Part shown: piece by piece, positions 57,153 to 64,000 of the stretch
Layout: every line of letters starts with the position of its first letter
How positions within the stretch are numbered: position 1 is the stretch's first letter
Source of the DNA: G963677085 sp963677085
GTDB taxonomy: Bacteria; Planctomycetota; Planctomycetia; Pirellulales; Thermoguttaceae
Reading direction: 5' to 3'
DNA: 64,000 nt
Assembly: GCA_963677085.2 (NCBI GenBank)
Contig: CAXXFH010000003.1
Span: forward strand, 558,001-622,000
Translations under genes and position numbers: made by a program
The notes under the pieces: model-generated
Seen by the model: only the letters and a program-made list of their open reading frames with translations
The model's database searches: none
What the model was told of the DNA's origin: nothing

Positions 57153-57824
57153 TTATCTTCTCACCAACGCCTTCTTCAACGGGCACTCTTCCCCGACCGC
57201 CTTCCCTCGACGATACCTGTCCAGCAATTCCTGGGATCGCTGGGCCAGCATCCGTCGCACTTCCCTCCGTTTGCCGTTGATCCTTGGGATCACCATCGAC
57301 TCGTAGGCGGTGGTCTGGTGCCGCATCCAAGCAATGACCGCTGCTTCGGCACGCTTCTCGACCGGGATTCGCTTTGTTCGGGCAACCGTGCCGCTGCCGA
57401 CTGGGGTGGCATGTTCGGCCACGACACGGGCAAGTCGGCCGGCGATTTCAGCATGGTGGGCATGGAAGGCCAGAAACGTTGTCACTGCTTCGTAGAAGTC
57501 TTCGACGTATTCGGCCTGGGCCTTCTCCCGCCGCCGGGCATCGGCCTCCCTACGCTTGGCATACTGCTCGGTCGAACGCTTGGCCGCCAGTTCAGCGCGA
57601 ATTCGCTCAATGGTCGCTGCCGCTGCCCAGACGCCGCGAGAAAAAGTCTTTCGGCCCCTCTTCTCTTGGACGACCCAATGCAAGCCCGCCGCCTTGACCC
57701 GACGAGTCAAGGCCGCATCGCCGGGCGGAAGCAGCGTCCAGCCCTCTGGTACTGCCAGCACCTTTCCATCGGCAGAGCAAACGGAATTCGCAGTGGGGCC
57801 AGGGGAAAAGGTGTTGCTGTTCAT
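57153..57824 (-). CDS. DUF2293 domain protein
   Basis: 223 residues from ATG 57824 (MNSNTFSPG; GGGGAA upstream); an earlier GTG at 57863 is possible. The N-terminal half is 'VPEGWTLLPPGDAALTRRVK' then 'WVVQEKRGRKTFSRGVWAA'. The C-terminal half has 'AEAAVIAWMRHQTTAYESM' and 'RREVRRMLAQRSQELLDRYR', the DUF2293 signature (AV.AW.RH..T.Y). The function of DUF2293 is unknown. Predicted soluble and basic. Confidence 0.75.
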   Translation of the reverse strand: MNSNTFSPGPTANSVCSADGKVLAVPEGWTLLPPGDAALTRRVKAAGLHWVVQEKRGRKTFSRGVWAAAATIERIRAELAAKRSTEQYAKRREADARRREKAQAEYVEDFYEAVTTFLAFHAHHAEIAGRLARVVAEHATPVGSGTVARTKRIPVEKRAEAAVIAWMRHQTTAYESMVIPRINGKRREVRRMLAQRSQELLDRYRRGKAVGEECPLKKALVRR

Positions 57825-59087
57825 CGTGTTTTTCGGTTCCCCTATATTTATATTCACAGGCACAAGCGACTTTTTCCAGGCCCGATATCCTTCGGTTCCG
57901 TAGCCTGATTCTCTGTTTCTCTATCTTTCGACGTACCCAAGAGATACGGAGCGAGCAGAAAACGGGGTGCCGAAATGCGTGCCCGCGTAATGTCCGCGAT
58001 CTGCATCGGAAGCAGGTTTCTTCGAGTTGGCCTGATGTTTTTTAGTGGGGGTACAGTCCCACGTCATCCGTTGTTTTACAACCGCCTGGGAGGATTGTAC
58101 CAAGGTGAAGTGGCTCAGGCACCCGTTGTTGGTTCTGATCGCCAACGCGACGGAATCGGCTGTCTCGCGTTTTTTCCTGCGGCCCACTGTTTCCGAACTC
58201 ATCTTTGGTTGATTTTTCGCTACCGGTCCGCATGTGACGGCGAAATAGACGATCTGAGCGGAATTCTTCACCTCTTTCGAGGCATTGTCGCGGCCAGCAA
58301 CTGATTTGACGCATGGCCATGCGACTGACATCATTGCCGGATGGAGTTTTTATTGATGTTTGCATATTCATTGAACGGTCGGCTAGGGCCAAAAGCCTTG
58401 AAGCCGGCCTCCCGATGGTCGCCTTCCGCTCATGGGCTATGCAAGCGAAAATAAAAACTCAAACTAAAAACAACGGTTCGAGTTTTACCCACAGGGGCGA
58501 GAGACGAGGGGTTAGCGACGAGCGTTGTCGGTGCCGGTTCGTATTTTCTCGTCCCTCGTCTCTAATCCCTTGGTGTACCTTTAGTTAACGCGGTATGCTT
58601 TGTCAGCTCTTTTCGGTTTGATTGAAAAGAATTCCCCGAAGAAACCGGCTAGCGTAAAGAAATCCCGTCCAAACTGAACTCGTGGATGGCAATCGTTCGA
58701 CAAGGCCAGGAGACAAGATAATAATAGCATGATAATAAAAAATAGAACAGGAACTCAGGAATAAACGATACGCCTTGGCATACCGCCTCGACGAAAGCGG
58801 GCCACGGGGTGTGTACTGCGATGCGGAGATGTCGCAGTGTACTTTTGGGCGGGTGATCCACGGCCGACCCACGAGTTAGGCGATGGCAAAGGAAAACGGG
58901 CTGGAGCTGGTCTTGCCCACCCCATCCCAGGCAACCATGAGCCGTCACTTGCGGTCCGCAGCCATTGGGCGATTGCTCGATGACATGTATGTGACGTTCG
59001 TGTTAATTTTCGTTCTGGCAAAACGTTGGGGGAAAAATCCGTTGCCGGTAGGCAGTCGCAGCAAGGCCACCGAAACCCGTTGGGGGC
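57825..59087. other. Long intergenic region without recognised genes
   Basis: Several open frames exist (57921-58334 minus, 58649-58948 minus) but none has a ribosome site or motif. Features seen: an inverted repeat AGAGACGAGGG (58501-58511) with CCCTCGTCTCT (58554-58564), and an AAAACTC..GAGTTTT pair just before it. The region is more AT-rich around 58600-58760. It should hold the promoter of the sensor kinase operon. Confidence 0.4.
58501..58564. repeat. Inverted repeat AGAGACGAGGG / CCCTCGTCTCT
   Basis: Two perfect 11-base arms 42 bases apart; further bases outside and inside (GACGAG, CTCGTC) also pair, so a long imperfect hairpin can form. It looks like a dispersed intergenic repeat rather than a terminator. 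Confidence 0.5.
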
Positions 59088-61013
59088 ATGGCGGCCGCAA
59101 CAATTACGTTCTCAGGAACGGAAAGTGGTTTGGTGAAGCCCGAGTTTCTCAACAATCTGCAAATACGAGTCACCTTGGTTTTTTTGCTCGTGTCGTTGGT
59201 CCCGTTGGTCACGGTGAGCGTATTCTCCGTGCGGACGGCCAACAAGGCTATCCAAGACATCGTGCAAAACCAGTTAGAGAATGTCGCTGCCGAGAAGCAG
59301 AACCTTCTCGAACGGTGGATTGTGGAGCGAAAGGCCGACCTGGAAGTCCTGGCGGGATCGACCGTCGTGCAAAACGTCGATACAGACGAGCTTGCTCCCT
59401 ATTTCGCGCTAGTGCGGGCGGAGTATGGGGTTTATCGGCGTTTCATCATCGCGGGGTTGAAGGGGGAAGTCCTTTACGACAGTTTGAAACTTTCCGATAC
59501 CTCGTGCCAGGACGAGGTATGGTATCAACTCGCGCTCGGCGGGAAACCGTACATGTCCGAGGTTGAGTTGGCGGCCAACGGAAAAGAATCCGTGTTTCGA
59601 CTTGCGACTCCCATTCGGGACACGCGTGGCCAGCCGCGGGGTGTGTTATGCGCCACGGTAAGCACCCAAGCCATTTTGGAACGGGTCCTCCGCGTGCAAT
59701 TAGGTGAAACGGGAGAGTGCTACTTAGTCGACAAGACAGGTACGTTTCTTGCTCATAAGAATCCGCGGCGAATTCTCAACGAGAGCATTGCCCAGTCGGA
59801 CAGTTTTACCCACATTTTCGGCAGCATCGACAAACAACCGATTTACGAGGACTATCGGGGAGTCCTCGTGTTGGGAGCCTCGAATTCTTTGGAAGAGCTT
59901 GGCTGGTACGTTGTTGTGGAGCAAGACCGAGACGAGGCCTTTTCCGACTCGGATCATTTGCGCCGCAACATCTATATCGTGGTGGCGTTGACTGTGGTGG
60001 GGGCCATTTGTCTTTCGGCTTTGCTCGCGTGGTACGTGGCATCGCCGATTCGCATGCTGAGCGAGGCGGCTCGTGCTCTGGCCGGTGGAAATTTTGACCA
60101 TGCGATTCTTCCTGCACGAACCGCGCGCCGCGACGAGATTGGGGCTTTGTATGCCGCCTTTGGGCACATGGCGGATCAACTGAAGGATCGCCAGGCCTTG
60201 CTGGAAACCCGCGTGGGGCTGACCGAGGCGGACCTGCAAAGGGTTACGGCGGAATTGAAGGAGACTCTGGAGGTGGCCGCGCGGTCCGAGCGACTTGCCG
60301 CCCTGGGGCACTTGGCCTCCGGCGTAGCGCACGAGATCCGCACGCCTCTGACTTCCTTGAAATTGTTTTTGCAATTCCTTCAGGAGGAACTCGTTTTTTC
60401 GCCCGACGCTTGCGAGGATCACCAGCTTGCGCTGCGTCAGGTTGTCCGTATCGAAAAAACGATTAACCGCTTTCTCGACTTCGCGCGTCCCCAAGACCCC
60501 ATTATCGCGGAATTCGATTTCGTGCAGTTGGTTGAGGAAATACTCGACGTGATCCGGCCGCGCGCCAACCAGCAGGAGGTTGAGATTCAGGAGTGCATTG
60601 CAAAGGATCCACTCTGGGTGGAGGGCGATTCCCATCAATTGGGCGAAGTGTTGATCAATCTGCTGGTCAACGCGTTGGACGTGATGCCGGACGGCGGCCG
60701 ATTGACCATTTCCGTTGCCGCCAAGGCGGCCGAATCGAACTCGGCAGTTCCCCTCGGGGTCCTGGTCCAGGTATCCGACACGGGGCCGGGAATCAGACAA
60801 GAGGATCTTGATCGCTTGTTTGAACCGTTTTTCACCACAAAGGCGACGGGCTCCGGCCTTGGATTGGCGATACTCAAAAGTACCGTTGAGTCCCACGGTG
60901 GCTCCGTGTGCGTCGCCACGAAACGCGGCGGTGGTACCACGTTTTCTGTCTGCTTGCCAACATCAACTCCAGAAATGATCGCAGAAAATGGAAAAGATCC
61001 TAATTGTGGATAA
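59088..61013 (+). CDS. NtrB-like membrane sensor histidine kinase
   Basis: 641 residues from ATG 59088; a GTG at about 59130 with GGAAAG upstream is an alternative. Membrane helix 1 is 'VTLVFLLVSLVPLVTVSVFSV' (near 29-50). A double-Cache periplasmic sensor follows ('GECYLVDKTGTFLAHKNPR' near 210). Helix 2 ('NIYIVVALTVVGAICLSALL') lies near 305. A HAMP domain follows ('SPIRMLSEAARALAGGNFDH'). HisKA has phospho-acceptor His in 'LASGVAHEIRTPLTSLKLFL' near 420. The ATPase domain has 'EVLINLLVNALDVMP' (N box), 'VSDTGPGIRQEDLDRLFEPF' (G1/F) and 'TTKATGSGLGLAILKS' (G2). It should phosphorylate the sigma-54 activator encoded with a 26-base overlap. The ligand is unknown. Confidence 0.92.
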   Translation: MAAATITFSGTESGLVKPEFLNNLQIRVTLVFLLVSLVPLVTVSVFSVRTANKAIQDIVQNQLENVAAEKQNLLERWIVERKADLEVLAGSTVVQNVDTDELAPYFALVRAEYGVYRRFIIAGLKGEVLYDSLKLSDTSCQDEVWYQLALGGKPYMSEVELAANGKESVFRLATPIRDTRGQPRGVLCATVSTQAILERVLRVQLGETGECYLVDKTGTFLAHKNPRRILNESIAQSDSFTHIFGSIDKQPIYEDYRGVLVLGASNSLEELGWYVVVEQDRDEAFSDSDHLRRNIYIVVALTVVGAICLSALLAWYVASPIRMLSEAARALAGGNFDHAILPARTARRDEIGALYAAFGHMADQLKDRQALLETRVGLTEADLQRVTAELKETLEVAARSERLAALGHLASGVAHEIRTPLTSLKLFLQFLQEELVFSPDACEDHQLALRQVVRIEKTINRFLDFARPQDPIIAEFDFVQLVEEILDVIRPRANQQEVEIQECIAKDPLWVEGDSHQLGEVLINLLVNALDVMPDGGRLTISVAAKAAESNSAVPLGVLVQVSDTGPGIRQEDLDRLFEPFFTTKATGSGLGLAILKSTVESHGGSVCVATKRGGGTTFSVCLPTSTPEMIAENGKDPNCG

Positions 61014-62436
61014 CGACAAGGGCCTAGTCCACTTCCTTACGCGGCTGTTTGTCAAGCAAGGCCATGAGGTGGTGTCCTGCCTCGATGGGATTTCCGGCCT
61101 GAGCCACGCCAAGGCGGGGACCTTCGATCTGATTTTGCTGGATTACAAGATCCCTGGGCTGAACGGGTTCGCGACGCTTGCGGAGATCAAGCGTGCCCAA
61201 ATCAAAACCCCCGTGATCGTGATGACGGCTTATGGTACGACGGAAACGGCGATCGAAGCCATGAAACTCGGAGCTTATGACTATCTGCTAAAGCCGTTTG
61301 ACAGCGAAGGGTTGAAGAGGCTGGCCGCCGACGCCTTACAAGTCAATCGTCTCATGAAGGAGATTGTCGACTTACCCAATTCGGTCACCGAGGTCGTTTC
61401 CCCCAAGGATGGCCCTGTAAGAATTGTCGGGGTCAGCCGCCAAATGCAGGAGGTGTTCAAGCTGATCGGCCAAGTGGCCGAGCAAGACGTTGGTGTATTG
61501 ATCACGGGGGAAAGTGGCACGGGAAAGGAATTGGTTGCTCGGGCGATCTATCACCACAGCCACCGAAAGAACAAACCGTTCATGGCCGTCAATTGTGCCG
61601 CCGTCCCGGACACCCTCTTCGAGAGTGAACTTTTCGGTTACGAACGAGGAGCCTTCACCGGCGCTTACCGCTCGTACGTCGGTAAGTTTGAACGCTGCGA
61701 TGCCGGCACACTTTTCTTCGACGAAATCGGCGACATGTCCTTGACCACACAGGCCAAGATGTTGCGCGTGCTTCAGGGAGGAGAATTCGAACGATTAGGC
61801 GGCGCGGAAACCCTCAAGGTCAACGTCCGTATTCTGGCGGCAACGAACAAGGACCTGGAGAAAGAAATCCAGGAAGGGCGATTTCGGGAGGACCTTTATT
61901 ATCGCCTGAAAGTCATCCGGATCAAGATGCCGCCGCTTCGCGAGCGACCGGATGATATTCCGCCTCTGGTAAACTATTTCGTCGGTCGCTTCGCAAAAGA
62001 GTACGACAAATCGGTCCACTATGTTGCCGACCAAACGATTCACAAACTGCAAGCCCATCCGTGGCCTGGAAATGTGCGAGAATTAGAAAACCGTCTTCGA
62101 CGTGCCGTTTTGATGTGCAAAGGAGGAGACGTGCTCCTCGCGGACCACTTGCATTTCGAGACGGAACAGGAAAACGGGGCCCACGCGGAAAAGCCCAACG
62201 AGGCCGCCCTCAGCTTGCAGCAACGCGTTGAAGAACTTGTGTCAGAGCTTCTTCGACTGGCCGACGACCAGCAGGTCCATGCCAATGTCATCGACCTGAT
62301 TGAGAAGACGCTCATTGCGCGAACACTGCAAGAATGTGCGTACAACCAAGTTCATACGGCACGTCTGTTGGGTATCAGTCGCAACACCTTACGTCACCGG
62401 ATCAAGAAGTACGATCTCGAACCACCCACCGATTGA
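60988..62436 (+). CDS. NtrC-family sigma-54-dependent response regulator
   Basis: 482 residues. The receiver domain has 'ILIVDNDKGLVHFL' (acidic pair reduced to DND), phospho-acceptor Asp in 'DLILLDYKIPGLNG' near 52, and 'VMTAYGTTETAIEAMKLGAY' with the later 'LLKPF' Lys. The AAA+ domain has Walker A 'ITGESGTGKELVARAIYHHS', the sigma-54 contact loop 'YERGAFTGAYRSYVGKFE', 'GTLFFDEIGDMSL' (Walker B) and the R-finger block 'LRERPDDIPPLVNYF'. The Fis-type HTH at the end is 'VHTARLLGISRNTLRHRIKK'. It opens sigma-54 promoters after phosphorylation by the preceding kinase. The promoter at 62665 is an obvious nearby target. Confidence 0.95.
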   Translation: MEKILIVDNDKGLVHFLTRLFVKQGHEVVSCLDGISGLSHAKAGTFDLILLDYKIPGLNGFATLAEIKRAQIKTPVIVMTAYGTTETAIEAMKLGAYDYLLKPFDSEGLKRLAADALQVNRLMKEIVDLPNSVTEVVSPKDGPVRIVGVSRQMQEVFKLIGQVAEQDVGVLITGESGTGKELVARAIYHHSHRKNKPFMAVNCAAVPDTLFESELFGYERGAFTGAYRSYVGKFERCDAGTLFFDEIGDMSLTTQAKMLRVLQGGEFERLGGAETLKVNVRILAATNKDLEKEIQEGRFREDLYYRLKVIRIKMPPLRERPDDIPPLVNYFVGRFAKEYDKSVHYVADQTIHKLQAHPWPGNVRELENRLRRAVLMCKGGDVLLADHLHFETEQENGAHAEKPNEAALSLQQRVEELVSELLRLADDQQVHANVIDLIEKTLIARTLQECAYNQVHTARLLGISRNTLRHRIKKYDLEPPTD

Positions 62437-62664
62437 TTCTTCGCCCTGCTGCCTAGGCACCATCGGTGCTCAAGATTTGCACAGCCCTTTAAGTCGTGGT
62501 TCAGGCAAAGGTTAACCACTACAGTTCGTCCCTCCCCTCGCAATCTCTTGGTTTCTTGGCAACACCAAGTGCCTCGTCGGGGGGCTCCTGCGAAACGCTA
62601 CCGTAATTGCCGTATCTTCTTTTCTGGCAATTGGTTGCGACCCGCCCTGCCGTACGTGTTTCTT

Positions 62665-62681
62665 TTGGCACGGCTCTTGCT
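62665..62681 (+). promoter_or_regulatory. Sigma-54 (-24/-12) promoter
   Basis: TTGGCACGGCTCTTGCT matches the consensus TGGCACG-N4-TTGC with the exact GG-N10-GC spacing (GG 62667-62668, GC 62679-62680). Transcription should start near 62692, giving a leader of about 225 bases before the ATG at 62918 and probably continuing into gdhA. It lies 229 bases behind the stop of an NtrC-type activator. Confidence 0.88.
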
Positions 62682-62771
62682 AGTCACTGCGGAAGTAATT
62701 GCTCCGTAACCGACCGGTTTCTCGCTCACACAGGCACCGCGTCCCTCGGGGTTCGGTGAGATGCGGGCCAT

Positions 62772-62786
62772 CTGCTGCGGCAGCAG
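62772..62786. promoter_or_regulatory. Palindrome in the leader of the sigma-54 transcript
   Basis: CTGCTGCGGCAGCAG has perfect seven-base arms around one central base. It could be an activator half-site pair or a small RNA hairpin in the leader. Confidence 0.35.
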
Positions 62787-62917
62787 TAGTTTCAAGAGCG
62801 GATAGCACGACGAATCCGCTGGCCGCGTGTGGATTGCGCCAATGCAGGAATGACTTGCTCGGGATTCGTAACGACGTGCGGAAACGGTTCGCCCTTTTGA
62901 ACAACGGAGGAGACAAA

Positions 62918-63232
62918 ATGCGCAGTGTATCTCCATTGCCTGACGATGCCCGCTTGAAGGAAGTGTTCAGCACCACGGATCACTCCGTCGAAAGCGTGAT
63001 GAAAAATTTCCGCTACGTTGTCGCCTCGGTAAACGGCGATGCTCAGAAAGTTTGGGCGGAGATGTGGAATGAACTTCGTGGGGGCGTTACTTCTAGTGGA
63101 ATGGTGCTCCCGGAAATGAGCCAGGGATTTACGCCTCCCTGCGGTTGGTCGGAGTTCCTGGAAAAGATGTGGCTACTAAAGCACTACCTCGACTACATTC
63201 AGCGCTTTTGCGATGCATCGGCCACGGCTTAA
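62918..63232 (+). CDS. Hypothetical protein under sigma-54 control (104 aa)
   Basis: 104 residues from ATG 62918 with a very strong GGAGGAG site; the frame is open from 62699, but that start would lie in the leader. The protein is soluble and helical with many aromatic residues ('WSEFLEKMWLLKHYLDYIQR'). No family recognised. It is the first gene after the -24/-12 promoter and is followed by gdhA 125 bases later, so a link to nitrogen assimilation is likely but unproven. Confidence 0.65.
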   Translation: MRSVSPLPDDARLKEVFSTTDHSVESVMKNFRYVVASVNGDAQKVWAEMWNELRGGVTSSGMVLPEMSQGFTPPCGWSEFLEKMWLLKHYLDYIQRFCDASATA

Positions 63233-63357
63233 GGCTGTGGGGCCGCAATCGAAAGGGGATACCTATCGCGCAGTTGGCGCGCACGATACACGCGGTCGTT
63301 CTGGTTCGGGATATTTTCGTAAACAGAAGTCAACAACAGGAAAAGAAAAAGAAAGTG

Positions 63358-64000
63358 ATGTACGAAGCAACGAAACAGGCTGACATTTCGAACGCTACGG
63401 ACAAGTTCATGGCCACCATCGTAGCCAAGAACCCGGGCGAATTGGAATTCCACCAGGCAGCTCGCGAGGTTCTCGATTCGATCATGCCCGTGGTGGAATC
63501 AGAGCCGAAGTATCAGGAAGCAAGAATCCTGGAGCGGTTAGTGGAGCCCGAACGGGTGTTGATGTTCCGCGTACCCTGGGTGGACGATCTGGGGGAAGTG
63601 CAGATCAACCGCGGTTATCGGATCGAGATGAACAGCGCCATCGGCCCCTACAAAGGTGGACTTCGGTTTCATCCCACGGTCAATCTCGGCGTGTTGAAGT
63701 TTCTTGCCTTCGAGCAAGTCTTCAAGAACGCTTTGACGACTTTACCGATGGGCGGCGGCAAGGGCGGCTCGGATTTCGACCCCAAGGGGAAAAGCGATCT
63801 TGAAGTCATGCGATTCTGCCAGTCGTTCATGAGCGAGCTGTTTCGCCATATCGGGCCTGACACGGACATACCGGCTGGCGATATCGGCGTGGGGGGACGC
63901 GAAATCGGCTTTTTGTTCGGACAATACAAGAAGCTCGCGAATCGTTTCTGCGGCGTGTTGACCGGCAAGGGACTCGCCTATGGTGGTTCGTTGATCCGGC
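63358..64000 (+). CDS. gdhA: Glutamate dehydrogenase, N-terminal part (runs off window)
   Basis: The first 214 residues of a hexameric glutamate dehydrogenase of the GdhA type, which aminates 2-oxoglutarate to glutamate with NAD(P)H. Seen: 'RIEMNSAIGPYKGGLRFHPT' with the substrate-binding lysine block, 'LTTLPMGGGKGGSDFDPKGK' (active-site Lys in GGGKGG), 'RHIGPDTDIPAGDIGVGGRE' (catalytic Asp) and 'IGFLFGQYKK'. ATG 63358 is preceded by a purine-rich AGGAAAAGAAAAAGAAAG stretch rather than a tight ribosome site. The NAD(P)-binding domain lies beyond the window. Position behind a sigma-54 promoter and NtrC-type regulator suggests nitrogen control. Confidence 0.93.
   Translation, partial: MYEATKQADISNATDKFMATIVAKNPGELEFHQAAREVLDSIMPVVESEPKYQEARILERLVEPERVLMFRVPWVDDLGEVQINRGYRIEMNSAIGPYKGGLRFHPTVNLGVLKFLAFEQVFKNALTTLPMGGGKGGSDFDPKGKSDLEVMRFCQSFMSELFRHIGPDTDIPAGDIGVGGREIGFLFGQYKKLANRFCGVLTGKGLAYGGSLIR

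Noticed and set aside
57921..58334. 137-codon minus-strand open frame
   Set aside because: No start signal, no recognisable motif and codon use unlike neighbouring genes; treated as intergenic.
62630..62645. Second sigma-54-like site CTGGCAATTGGTTGC
   Set aside because: GG to GC spacing is nine instead of ten bases, which normally abolishes activity; the site at 62665 is exact.

Overview
The window is GC-rich DNA that most likely comes from a planctomycete. The best marker is the 5418-residue secreted protein at 28036-44292. Its N-terminus carries the LEPR-XLL type export signature (basic stretch, then 'LEPREMLA'), which I know mainly from Planctomycetes. Very large beta-rich repeat proteins, DUF4132/WGR proteins and sulfotransferases also fit that phylum. 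I saw no rRNA, no convincing tRNA and no CRISPR array. Genus cannot be assigned from sequence reading alone.

Region 1 (1-17435) is an integrated mobile element. A core set of + strand genes (RepA-like ATPase, small protein, zinc metallopeptidase-like protein, coiled-coil protein) and a large serine recombinase at the right end are separated by accessory minus-strand cassettes that look like anti-phage cargo. These are an AbiGi-like gene (269-1246), an FRG-domain gene with a partner (5494-7374), and a tightly packed four-gene cassette (8119-13458): DNA methyltransferase, PRTase-like protein, ORC/Cdc6-like ATPase and an unknown 316-residue protein. Repeats flank the cargo. The start of the RepA-like gene is partly duplicated around the AbiGi-like gene. 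The 3' end of the coiled-coil gene is duplicated around the FRG cassette, beside a remnant of an IS91-type transposase.

Region 2 (17422-25353) is a phage morphogenesis cluster on the + strand. It begins with only the C-terminal piece of a lambda-family portal protein directly behind the recombinase, so the element appears to sit inside the portal gene. A prohead protease/major capsid fusion follows, then a run of overlapping small genes including a papain-like peptidase, a lipoprotein and a DUF2190 protein. A truncated IS66 transposase fused in frame to a phage gene ends the cluster.

Region 3 (25473-44292) is on the minus strand: a sulfotransferase/glycosyltransferase fusion, a four-helix membrane protein, and the giant LEPR-XLL/cadherin-like/delta-60/FN3/RHS protein. 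The membrane protein lies directly behind the variable C-terminal tip of the giant protein and could be its immunity protein.

Region 4 (44293-57824) is a patchwork. A second serine recombinase is followed by a ParB-like gene whose 3' end has become the C-terminus of a type I restriction HsdM. A frameshifted DUF262 remnant comes next, then a DUF4132/WGR giant protein with a small partner, a decayed SnoaL-like gene, a complete ISAs1-type element with an A6G4 frame break, a gene truncated by that element, a GNAT acetyltransferase, a TfoX-N protein and a DUF2293 protein.

Region 5 (57825-64000) looks like ordinary chromosome with a nitrogen theme. An NtrB/NtrC-like sensor kinase and sigma-54 activator pair lies upstream of a textbook -24/-12 promoter, a 104-residue protein and the start of gdhA, which runs off the window.
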